Positions 26,449 through 34,442 of a DNA stretch of 64,000 nt are shown here, one piece after another. The translations under genes and the position numbers were made by a program. Each line of letters begins with the position of its first letter. Position 1 is the first letter of the stretch. Source of the DNA: Acidobacteriota bacterium. Lineage in GTDB: Bacteria; Acidobacteriota; Terriglobia; Terriglobales; Acidobacteriaceae. The stretch is from positions 412,313-476,312 of the forward strand of contig JAJXZL010000005.1 of NCBI GenBank assembly GCA_021780075.1, given 5' to 3'. The notes beneath the pieces are model-generated. The model worked only from the letters and a program-made list of their open reading frames with translations, was not told where the DNA came from and searched no databases.

Positions 26449-27786
26449 CTACGCAACAGGCAGCCTGACCGTTGCGCGCGCGCCTTCCCCGTCTTCACGG
26501 TTGACGAGGCGGATTTCTCCGCCGTGGGCACGCGCAATCTGCTGCGCCAGCGCAAGCCCCACGCCGCTGCCCGCGGGCTTGGTGGTATAGAACGGCACGA
26601 AGAGATTCTCAGTATTCGCAATGCCGAGACCGCGATCTTCAATGGTGACGGCGATGCCTGCTTCATCCAGCCGCCACCCGATGCGCACGGATTGCGCGCC
26701 GTTAGCGAGCGATGCGTCCACCGCGTTGGCCAGCAGGTTGATGAACATCTGCTCCAGTTGGTCGGGATCGGCATGCAGCGTGGCTGCGGGGCCAGGGTCC
26801 AGTTGTACGGGTACGCGCTGCTCCAGCAGGGCCAGCCGCTCCAGCAAAGGCACAACTTCCACTGACTTCATTTGCGGCGGCGGCAACTGGGCCAGGAGGC
26901 GGTAAGACTGTACAAAGCGATGCAGTGCGTCGGCACGTCCGCCCACCACCCCCAGGCCGCGGCGGAAATCACGCAGCGTGCTCTCATCGCCCTGCATCTG
27001 GTCCACGCGCGCAAGCAGGCTGCCGGCGATGGACTTGATGGGCGCAAGCGAATTCGAGAGTTCATGGCCCAGGACGCGGATCAGGCGCTTCCATGCTGCC
27101 TGCTCTTCTTCCTGCAGAGACCGGCTCACGTCAGCCAGCAGGAGCAGCGTATGGGGCACGCCTTCCTGGCGAAACGCTGCCTTGCGCAACAGCCAGCGCG
27201 TGGGCTGCGAGCCAAAGGAGTGAATGCTCTGGTCGGGCGCGTCGAGTAAATTGCCAAGGCCCAGCTCGCGCGCCGTGCGGCCAAAGCAACGCGCATGGGG
27301 CAGACCAAGCAGCCGCACTCCGGCATCGTTGACCAACTGCAGCACGCCATCGCGGTCAAAGGCGAACAGCGGTGCATGCATCACCTCAAGAATGCGAGCC
27401 AGTAGCGCGGTGGCTTCAAGCGAGCGCACCCGCTGCTTCTGCAGCAGGTCGGCGAGCGCGTTGATCTCCGCTGCCAGTTCGCCCAGCGCGTCCTGCATAC
27501 CGGCCCCGCGCGCGCGGAAGGAATAGTCGCCCTCGCGCATTGCCGACACAACATTTGAAAGCGTCTGCAGGGGTCGAATGAGCCCATCAATCAGCGCGGC
27601 AGCCACCAGGACGATGTACAGCAGAAGGCATCCAAATGCCATCACGCCCGGTAGCGCTCCGATTTGATTCTGAAAAAAAAGAACCCCTGCAAAGAGAAAT
27701 GCGGGCAGTGCAAGCAGCAGGCAATAGAGCCACGCCCGACGAACTGCCGAGCGCCTGCGTCTGCGCACATTCCGCTCATAAGCCAT
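26449..27786 (-). CDS. Sensor histidine kinase, NtrY-like
   Basis: This 445-residue kinase has two N-terminal membrane helices (about residues 17-65). A HAMP-like linker (RPLQTLSNVVSAMREGDYSF) and a PAS domain (about 125-230) follow. The phosphoacceptor box is VLGHELSNSLAPIKSI, and the ATPase boxes are FINLLANAVDA, EDRGLGI and GSGVGLALAQQIARAHGG. The loop between the helices is short, so it may sense membrane or cytoplasmic cues through PAS rather than a large periplasmic domain. ATG 27786 overlaps the response-regulator stop by 11 bases. It is the last gene of the ten-gene efflux operon. Confidence 0.9.
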   Translation of the reverse strand: MAYERNVRRRRRSAVRRAWLYCLLLALPAFLFAGVLFFQNQIGALPGVMAFGCLLLYIVLVAAALIDGLIRPLQTLSNVVSAMREGDYSFRARGAGMQDALGELAAEINALADLLQKQRVRSLEATALLARILEVMHAPLFAFDRDGVLQLVNDAGVRLLGLPHARCFGRTARELGLGNLLDAPDQSIHSFGSQPTRWLLRKAAFRQEGVPHTLLLLADVSRSLQEEEQAAWKRLIRVLGHELSNSLAPIKSIAGSLLARVDQMQGDESTLRDFRRGLGVVGGRADALHRFVQSYRLLAQLPPPQMKSVEVVPLLERLALLEQRVPVQLDPGPAATLHADPDQLEQMFINLLANAVDASLANGAQSVRIGWRLDEAGIAVTIEDRGLGIANTENLFVPFYTTKPAGSGVGLALAQQIARAHGGEIRLVNREDGEGARATVRLPVA

Positions 27787-29191
27787 ATTTTTCAATGCGG
27801 CGATAAAGCGCGGCGCGGCTCAGGCCGAGCGCTTCCGCTGCCTGCGAGATGTTGCCGTTGCAGCGGCGCAGCATTTTGCGGATGAGCAGAGCCTCAACCT
27901 CGTCGATACTCATATTTTCAAAGGACGTTGCAGCCGGCCGTGCAGAGGCAACCGCCAGATTGGCCGGTTCAATCTCCTCGCCGTGGCACAGCAGGACCGC
28001 GCGCTCCACCGTGTGCTCCAGCTCGCGCACGTTGCCCGGCCAGGGATATTGCAACATCTGCTGCATCGCAGCGGCAGAGAAGCCGGCCACCTGCTTGCGA
28101 TAACGCATGCGGTTGCGGGCAAGAAAATGCGCGGCAAGCAGTGGAATGTCCTCACGCCGATCGCGCAGCGCAGGCAGATGAATCTCCACGGTGTTGATGC
28201 GGAACAGCAGGTCTTCGCGGAAATTGCCGATCCGCGCCTCTTCGCGCAAGTCGGCGTTGGTGGCGGAAAGAACGCGCACATCCACGCGGCGAGTTTGCGA
28301 AGAACCCACGCGCTCCAACTCGCCGCTTTCCAGCACGCGCAGCAGCTTGGCCTGCTGACGCAGCGGAACATTGGCAATTTCATCCAGAAAGAGCGTGCCG
28401 CCATTTGCCAGTTCAAAGCGCCCCACGCGGTCAGTTCGCGCATCGGTGAATGCGCCCTTGACGTGGCCGAAGACTTCGCTCTCAAAGGTACCCTCGGGCA
28501 GGCCGCCCGCGTTGACAGCCACCAGCGGCATGCGCGCGCGGGGCGAGGCTGCGTGAAGCAGCTTGGAGACGATTTCCTTCCCGGTGCCGTGCTCGCCGGT
28601 GATGAGCACGTTTGCATCGGACGGGCCGACCTGCGCAATCAGCTCGAGTACCGGAAGCATCGAAGGCGCGCCGGCAATAAAGTCCGGCATGCCTTCAGCG
28701 CGGAGAAGGCGGTTTTCAAGCTCAAGCTGCCGTGCGCGGCGCAGCGCCTGATGAAGCTCGGCGTGCACGCGCACAAGGTTGACGAGGCGCTCGTTCTCCC
28801 ACGGCTTCTGCACAAAGTCGCGCGCGCCGCGCTTGATGGATTCAACAGCCAGATCGATGTTTCCCCAGGCGGTCATCACAATGACCGGCAGACGCGGATC
28901 GATTTCCAGCAAGCGAGCCAGGAGGTCGAGGCCCTCCTTGCCGGAGGTGGTGTCGCGCGTGTAGTTCAGATCGATAAGGAGCACGTCGTAGTCGCTTTCG
29001 CCCAGCGCCTCCAGCAGAAGCTGCGGCGAGCGAACGCAATCCACGTGAATACCCTGGGGCTGAAGCAAAAGCTCCACCGCCTCAAGGATGTGCGGCTGAT
29101 CGTCCGCAACGAGAACGCGAATTTTCTCTTGCTTATTGGGGATGGTCAGCCTCCGCTGTGCCTGCCCTTGCATCGGCGATTGAGATTCCAT
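27776..29191 (-). CDS. NtrC-family sigma-54-dependent response regulator
   Basis: This 471-residue activator has three domains: a receiver (about 24-140, phosphoacceptor Asp in LLIDLNYTRD), an AAA+ domain (about 170-400; Walker A GEHGTGKE, Walker B GGTLFLDEIA, ending YPWPGNVRELEHTVER) and a Fis-type helix-turn-helix (NISQAAEALGLSRAALYRRI). The sigma-54 contact loop reads GAFTDA instead of GAFTGA. The start at 29191 has GGAG about 5 bases upstream and overlaps the TolC gene by 59 bases, so the ATG at 29173 is an alternative. Encoded with its kinase, it probably controls this same operon. Confidence 0.93.
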   Translation of the reverse strand: MESQSPMQGQAQRRLTIPNKQEKIRVLVADDQPHILEAVELLLQPQGIHVDCVRSPQLLLEALGESDYDVLLIDLNYTRDTTSGKEGLDLLARLLEIDPRLPVIVMTAWGNIDLAVESIKRGARDFVQKPWENERLVNLVRVHAELHQALRRARQLELENRLLRAEGMPDFIAGAPSMLPVLELIAQVGPSDANVLITGEHGTGKEIVSKLLHAASPRARMPLVAVNAGGLPEGTFESEVFGHVKGAFTDARTDRVGRFELANGGTLFLDEIANVPLRQQAKLLRVLESGELERVGSSQTRRVDVRVLSATNADLREEARIGNFREDLLFRINTVEIHLPALRDRREDIPLLAAHFLARNRMRYRKQVAGFSAAAMQQMLQYPWPGNVRELEHTVERAVLLCHGEEIEPANLAVASARPAATSFENMSIDEVEALLIRKMLRRCNGNISQAAEALGLSRAALYRRIEKYGL

Positions 29192-31109
29192 ATTGCTCCA
29201 GCACAGTGCCGGCGGCCCGTCGCACCTCGATGCGCTCTTTCTCGTACGCAGTCTCGGCTGTCACCAGCGCCGATTCGGCCAGGGCCAGATCGTGCTCGGC
29301 CGAGAGCGTCTGCTGATTGGACCCCGCGCCGAGCTTCTGCTCCTTCTGCATGATATCCAACGTGCGCTGGGCCAGGTTGCGCGCCGTCCGGGCTGCATCC
29401 ACGCGGCTGGCGCCCTGCTCCTCAGAAAACCGGGCGCTGCGCACCTCGATGAGAATCTTCTTCTTCAACTCCTCCAGATACACTTGTGATTGCCGGTATT
29501 CTAGCTCGGTGCGGTACTGGTCGGCCTTAGCGATTCGATTGCGCAACGGGACACTGAGCTGGAAACCCACCTGATATTCAGGCGAAGAGTAGTTGAGCGC
29601 ATTTGCCAACGTGCCACCATAACTGCCCGGAGCGCTCACGGTGCCGCCGCTGGCAAGATACTCCGGGTTGGGAGCGCCGCCATAGCCGGTCCCCGCATAC
29701 AGTCCATACAAGGCAAGCGAAGGCAGCAATGCGTTGCGCGCAGTTTTGCGGCTCAACTCGCGATTCTGCAGGTCAAGGCCCGACTCCTGCAGCTCGGTTC
29801 GATTTTTGAACGCGGTCGCAATCGTATCCTGAATCGGCTCGGTGTCCGGTTGGATCAGGCCGCCGATATGGTCCACAGGCACCACGGGCATCTCTTCCAG
29901 AATGGGATTGTCGAGACTGCGCGTGATGGCGTTCTTCATATAGAGTTCCTGCAGTTCCAGGTTGGTGCGCGCGACGGTCAGGTCTTGCTCGCGCGTGGCC
30001 AGCTCGCCTTCCGCCTTCAGCACATCCATCTCTGGAATCGCCTGGAGCGCGAATTGCTTGCGGCTTGTTTCCAGGGTTTCCTTTGCGAATGCCACCGAGC
30101 GCTCTTCCACCTGCTCGTTATCATAGGCGCTGACAAGATCCCAATAGATATCGCAAATCTGCGTGACGGTGGCAATCACCTGCGCGCGAAAAGCGATATC
30201 GGAAATTTTCTGGTTGGTCCGCGCGATGCGCAGGAATCGCAGGTTCGGCCCCAGCCCGAAGCCGGCCAGAACCTGCTGCTGAAACAGAACACGCGCGCTG
30301 GCATAAAGCTGCGGGTTCAGCGTGTTGTAAGGGCTGTTGGATGTGCTGCGATTGTTATTCCAGTCCACCTCGAGCGATCCGCCCGTGGGGAACGACTGGA
30401 AGTAGCTCATGTTCGCCAGCGTGGTGTTGACGTGGTAGATAGGCACGCCATAGATCTGCCGGTTGGGCAACAATTGCGACGTGTGGTCAACGTAAACCTG
30501 CGCGTTGATATACGGGTCGTAGCTCGATACGACCGTCCCTGTTCCCAACGTGGACTGCACCAGGCCGGATGCTCCCGAGCCGGCGCCGCCTGCGCCGCTT
30601 GAGGTGCCTCCAGCGCCCGTGCCTGCGCCGGCTCCGCCAGCGCCGCCGCCCGGCGTGCCTGCAACAACACCGGTATTCACGCCGCGCGGAAAACCACCGG
30701 CTGCCGTGCGTTGGATGTCAGTCTGCGCAATGGGAAGGTTGTAGCGTGCGATCACCATGTCGAGGTTGTTTTCAAGTGCCAGATCGATTGCATCACGCAG
30801 CGAAAGGTAGAGCTTGCCGTCGCGCACCAGCGTATCAATCCGCCCGGAATTGACCATGCTCGGCGGAGCCACAGATGTGCCGCGATACGCGTCAAACGGG
30901 TTTAAAGAGCGCCGCTGCAGTTGCTCAAAGGGAACATAGTTCTGCGGGACCGGCGCACCTGTGGCCACCGGCTGCGGTGTCTGCACAGACGCTGCTGCGG
31001 AAGCTGGCTCCACGGCCATCGCCATGTTGACCTGCAATAGCAGAACTGCGGCAAGAGCCTGCAGGCGGGTTCGAATAGCACGACTCGATTTTTTCATCGA
31101 AGGATTCAC
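29133..31109 (-). CDS. TolC-family outer-membrane efflux protein with a Gly-rich insertion
   Basis: This 658-residue protein has a signal peptide (about residues 1-32). Two helical outer-membrane-efflux repeats follow, with LSLRDAIDLALENNLDM near 103 and long helices that end ESALVTAETAYEKERIEVRR. It should form the outer-membrane channel for the neighbouring ABC exporter. It is longer than typical TolC (about 450-500) partly because of a Gly/Ala/Ser-rich block at about residues 151-182 and a long N-terminal extension. The GTG start at 31109 overlaps the ATPase stop and has GGAGG 10 bases upstream; ATG 31097 lacks a site. Confidence 0.9.
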   Translation of the reverse strand: MNPSMKKSSRAIRTRLQALAAVLLLQVNMAMAVEPASAAASVQTPQPVATGAPVPQNYVPFEQLQRRSLNPFDAYRGTSVAPPSMVNSGRIDTLVRDGKLYLSLRDAIDLALENNLDMVIARYNLPIAQTDIQRTAAGGFPRGVNTGVVAGTPGGGAGGAGAGTGAGGTSSGAGGAGSGASGLVQSTLGTGTVVSSYDPYINAQVYVDHTSQLLPNRQIYGVPIYHVNTTLANMSYFQSFPTGGSLEVDWNNNRSTSNSPYNTLNPQLYASARVLFQQQVLAGFGLGPNLRFLRIARTNQKISDIAFRAQVIATVTQICDIYWDLVSAYDNEQVEERSVAFAKETLETSRKQFALQAIPEMDVLKAEGELATREQDLTVARTNLELQELYMKNAITRSLDNPILEEMPVVPVDHIGGLIQPDTEPIQDTIATAFKNRTELQESGLDLQNRELSRKTARNALLPSLALYGLYAGTGYGGAPNPEYLASGGTVSAPGSYGGTLANALNYSSPEYQVGFQLSVPLRNRIAKADQYRTELEYRQSQVYLEELKKKILIEVRSARFSEEQGASRVDAARTARNLAQRTLDIMQKEQKLGAGSNQQTLSAEHDLALAESALVTAETAYEKERIEVRRAAGTVLEQYGISIADARAGTAEADHPQ

Positions 31110-31810
31110 TTGGCGTCGACCTCCGTTGCCTTGGCCTGCAGAACCTCATCGCGCGTAAGCCAGCCGTCGTGGAGCTCGAGGATGCGCGAGCCGTAGCGGG
31201 CGTTCTCCTGCGAATGCGTGACCTGCACGATGGTGGTTCCCTGGCGATTGAGTTCGCAGAACAGCTCCATGATTTCGCGGGCCTGCGTGGAGTGCAGGTT
31301 GCCCGTAGGCTCATCGGCAAGCAGCAGCGCGGGAGCATGGACGACGGCGCGCGCGATACCGACCAGTTGCTGCTGCCCACCCGAGAGCTGGTTGGGGTAC
31401 AGGTCCTTCTTGGCGACAATTTTGAAGCGATCAAGAATGTCGGCCACCATTCCCTGGCGGTCTTTGGCGGGCAGGTTTTTATAGGAAAGCGGAAGGTCAA
31501 TATTTTCGGCCACCGTCAGATCGTCCAGCAGGTGATAACTCTGAAAGACCATGCCGATGCGCTGGCGTGCCAGATCCGCACGCTGCTTGCGATTCATCTT
31601 GTGCGCGGGCGTTTGGCCGAACCAGTATTCGCCCATCCAGCCGTCGTCAAGCAGCGCAAGCACGTTGAGCAGCGACGACTTCCCCGCTCCCGACGGCCCC
31701 ATCACGGTGACAAACTCGCCTTCCTTGATCGTGAGGCCGATGCGTCGCAGGACCCACGTTTCCGTGTAGCCGGTCTTGTAACTGCGTTCAACATTTTTCA
31801 GTTCAATCAT
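31106..31810 (-). CDS. ABC exporter ATPase (LolD/MacB-type), variant motifs
   Basis: This 234-residue ATPase has Walker A GPSGAGKSS, a Q-loop in VFQSYHLLDDLTV, signature LSGGQQQ and Walker B LLLADEP. The arginine usually after the signature is leucine (LSGGQQQLVGIARA), and the D-loop reads TGNLHS rather than TGNLDS. It retains the switch histidine (VTHSQE). ATG 31810 has AGGA 5 bases upstream; the frame is open 11 codons further. It follows the last permease by 44 bases and abuts the TolC gene. It probably drives one or more of the four permeases. Confidence 0.9.
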   Translation of the reverse strand: MIELKNVERSYKTGYTETWVLRRIGLTIKEGEFVTVMGPSGAGKSSLLNVLALLDDGWMGEYWFGQTPAHKMNRKQRADLARQRIGMVFQSYHLLDDLTVAENIDLPLSYKNLPAKDRQGMVADILDRFKIVAKKDLYPNQLSGGQQQLVGIARAVVHAPALLLADEPTGNLHSTQAREIMELFCELNRQGTTIVQVTHSQENARYGSRILELHDGWLTRDEVLQAKATEVDAK

Positions 31811-31854
31811 GATGTCCTGTTGCTCCGATCTCCGATCCGGCAAATCCGCCGGGG

Positions 31855-34404
31855 CTATTCAACGCGCAGTGCCTGCATGGGCTCAATGGATGCCGCGCGC
31901 CTGGCAGGGATAAACGCCGCGAGGGACGCGCACAACGTGAGCACCAGCGTGGCTGCGGCAAGCGCCAGCGGGTCATAGGGTTTTACGCCGTAGAGCTGGG
32001 TGGCCATAAAGTGACCGGCGAGGAGCGCGCAGGGAATGCCGAGCGCGATGCCGAAGGCAATCTGCACCAGCGCACCGCGCAACACCATCGTCACGACGCT
32101 GTTTCGCGTGGAGCCAAGCGCCATGCGGATTCCAATCTCGCCGGTGCGGCGTGCCACGAAGTAGGACATGACGCCGTAGAGCCCGATAGACGCCAGGATC
32201 AGCGCGAGGATGCCGAAGAGGCTTGTGAGGCGCGCAACGAGCCGGTCCTCGTTGAAGTTGCCGGCGACCTGCGCATCCAGCGAGCGCAGATCCATGACGG
32301 TAAGATTGGGATCAATGCCGGCAAGCGTGTGGCGGATGAGTGCGTCGGCATTCTGCTGCGGCCGGTTGAACTGGATGACCATCGAATTGATAAACATGGA
32401 CTGAGTCTCCATGGAGATCAAGGGCGGCTCAGTATAGTTATCTATTTTTTGCGCAAGCGGACGCAGGAAAACAGGCCGCACCGGGTCGCGCGGGTTGTTC
32501 ATCTTGAAGTCGCGGAAGACGCCGGCGATCTCAAAGCTGCCGGAGTACTTTGTGGCGTCAATGCCGAAATGCTTTCCCACGGCGTCCTGGTTGGGAAAGA
32601 ACTTCTTTGCGAAGGTCTCGTTGACCAGGGCGACCTGGGGCGCTGATTGCGTGTCCTGATCAGTGAAGCCGCGACCGCGCACGATAGGCACACCGATGGT
32701 GTCGAGAAAGTGCGTGCTCACGCGATCCCACGTGGAGCCGCAATTGGAGTTGGGGCCTGGCGCGGGATGTCCCTGCTGAATGACGCACTCGCCCCAGTTG
32801 TCGCCTTCGAGCGGGCTGTAGAGCGCCATGCCGACACTTGCGACGCCGGGCAATGCAGAAAAGCGATCTTCGATGGTGCGGTAGAGCTCGGGCACGCGAT
32901 CGATGGTGTAACCCGCACCGGCCGGATCAAAGTGGAGAACGTAGCGGCTGGCTGTTGCGATGCCGAAGTCCTGGTGCTCGAGTCTGCTGAGTGATTTGGT
33001 CATCAGGATGGCGCCTGCAAGCAGCACCAGCGATAACGCGGCCTGAAACACGACGAGCGCCTTCTGCGGCAAGGACGAGCGGTCGCGCGTGGACCGGTTG
33101 ACGCCGCGCAGAGCCTCGGCAGGCTGCGCATGCGACGCCATCCACGCGGGCGCAATGCCGAACAGGATGCCGGTTACAAGCGAGGCGAGGAATGCAAAGC
33201 CAAGCACCGCAAGAGAAGGGCTGGCATCGATAGGCAGGTTGCGCGCGTCGGGAAATGCAAGCGCGAGAATGGTGCGCGAGCCGCCATACGCGACGGCCAG
33301 TCCAGCCAGCCCGCCGATGCAACTGAGCAGGACGCTCTCTGTGATGATCTGGCGAATGACAATCCGGCGGCCCGCGCCGAGGGCCATGCGCACCGCAATG
33401 TCCGCGCGGCGCGCTGTACCGCGCGCCAGCAGCAGATTGGCAATGTTGGCGCAGGCGATGAGCAGCACGACGGTCGAGAGGATCATCAGCATCTTGAGTC
33501 CCTGGCCGGCCTCCTGTTGCAGGTTCTGGATGCCGCCGCCGCCAGGGACGATGATCACATGTTGCTTGGGGATGATGGCGGAGCCGCCGTCCCGAGTATA
33601 AGCGGGACGCGTGAAGAGAAATTGCCTGAGCGCGATGGAGAGCCTGTCTTGAATAGCGCCGATGTTTGCGCCGGGCCGCACTCTGCCGATGGGATAGAGC
33701 CAGTGGGAGTCGGCGTGATGCAGGATGGCGCTGTCTCCGTGGATGTATGGCTCGGTGGAGAGCGGCATCCAGAAGTCCGGCGGCCTGTCCGTGACGCGAT
33801 CGCCGAAGAATCCGGGAGGAGCGACTCCGACAACGGTGAATGGCCGTGCCTGAATGGAGATGGTCGCACCGACGATGGCAGGGTCGGCGGCGAACTCGTG
33901 TTGCCAGGCGCCGTAACTTAGAACCGTTGCGGGCGCCGCGGCAGGCGTGTCATCGCTTTCGCCCAACACGCGTCCTGTATATGCGCCAATGCCAAGCGTG
34001 GAGAAATAATTGCCGGAGACAAACTCGCCTCTCAGCGATTTGGAAAGGGCCTCGCCACGGCGCACACTGAACTCGGGCTGTCCGGCCTGAACAGCGGCCA
34101 ACTTCTCAAACTCGGGCGCGGAGCTCTTCAGATGCAGATAGAGGTCGTAGGAGAAGATGTCGAAATCGCCGTTGTCGCCCACAAAGCCGCCATTCACGCA
34201 ACAGTCGTCTGTATCGCCAATGCGATAGAGTTGCGCGGGATCCGCGACCGGCAGCGAGCGCAGCAGGATGCCGTGCACCAGCGTAAAGATGGCGGTGTTG
34301 GCACCGATGCCCAACGCCAGCGTAATGACAGCGGTGAGCGCGAATCCGGGTGACTTGCGCAACTGGCGCAACGCGTAGCGGATGTCCTGCAAAAATTGAT
34401 TCAT
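31855..34404 (-). CDS. ADOP-type FtsX/MacB permease 1
   Basis: This 849-residue protein is a duplicated MacB-like permease of the kind typical of Acidobacteria. After the short cytoplasmic LLQDIRYALRQLRKSPGF-type leader (here FLQDIRYALRQLRKSPGF) comes one membrane helix and a periplasmic MacB domain. A first FtsX unit follows near 305-420, then a second periplasmic domain, and a C-terminal FtsX unit near 720-845 ending IPARRAASIEPMQALRVE. Each protein therefore contains two permease halves. The ATG is preceded by CGGAGAACG. It is the fourth permease in order of transcription. Transport substrates are unknown. Confidence 0.9.
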   Translation of the reverse strand: MNQFLQDIRYALRQLRKSPGFALTAVITLALGIGANTAIFTLVHGILLRSLPVADPAQLYRIGDTDDCCVNGGFVGDNGDFDIFSYDLYLHLKSSAPEFEKLAAVQAGQPEFSVRRGEALSKSLRGEFVSGNYFSTLGIGAYTGRVLGESDDTPAAAPATVLSYGAWQHEFAADPAIVGATISIQARPFTVVGVAPPGFFGDRVTDRPPDFWMPLSTEPYIHGDSAILHHADSHWLYPIGRVRPGANIGAIQDRLSIALRQFLFTRPAYTRDGGSAIIPKQHVIIVPGGGGIQNLQQEAGQGLKMLMILSTVVLLIACANIANLLLARGTARRADIAVRMALGAGRRIVIRQIITESVLLSCIGGLAGLAVAYGGSRTILALAFPDARNLPIDASPSLAVLGFAFLASLVTGILFGIAPAWMASHAQPAEALRGVNRSTRDRSSLPQKALVVFQAALSLVLLAGAILMTKSLSRLEHQDFGIATASRYVLHFDPAGAGYTIDRVPELYRTIEDRFSALPGVASVGMALYSPLEGDNWGECVIQQGHPAPGPNSNCGSTWDRVSTHFLDTIGVPIVRGRGFTDQDTQSAPQVALVNETFAKKFFPNQDAVGKHFGIDATKYSGSFEIAGVFRDFKMNNPRDPVRPVFLRPLAQKIDNYTEPPLISMETQSMFINSMVIQFNRPQQNADALIRHTLAGIDPNLTVMDLRSLDAQVAGNFNEDRLVARLTSLFGILALILASIGLYGVMSYFVARRTGEIGIRMALGSTRNSVVTMVLRGALVQIAFGIALGIPCALLAGHFMATQLYGVKPYDPLALAAATLVLTLCASLAAFIPARRAASIEPMQALRVE

Positions 34405-34442
34405 CGCGTTCGTTCTCCGTTACCTGAATCTGACTGACGTTA

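Noticed and set aside
27983..29353. Long open frame (456 codons, plus strand) opposite the response regulator
   Set aside because: It is antisense to a gene with full receiver, AAA+ and Fis motifs, has no family features and reflects high GC with few stops.
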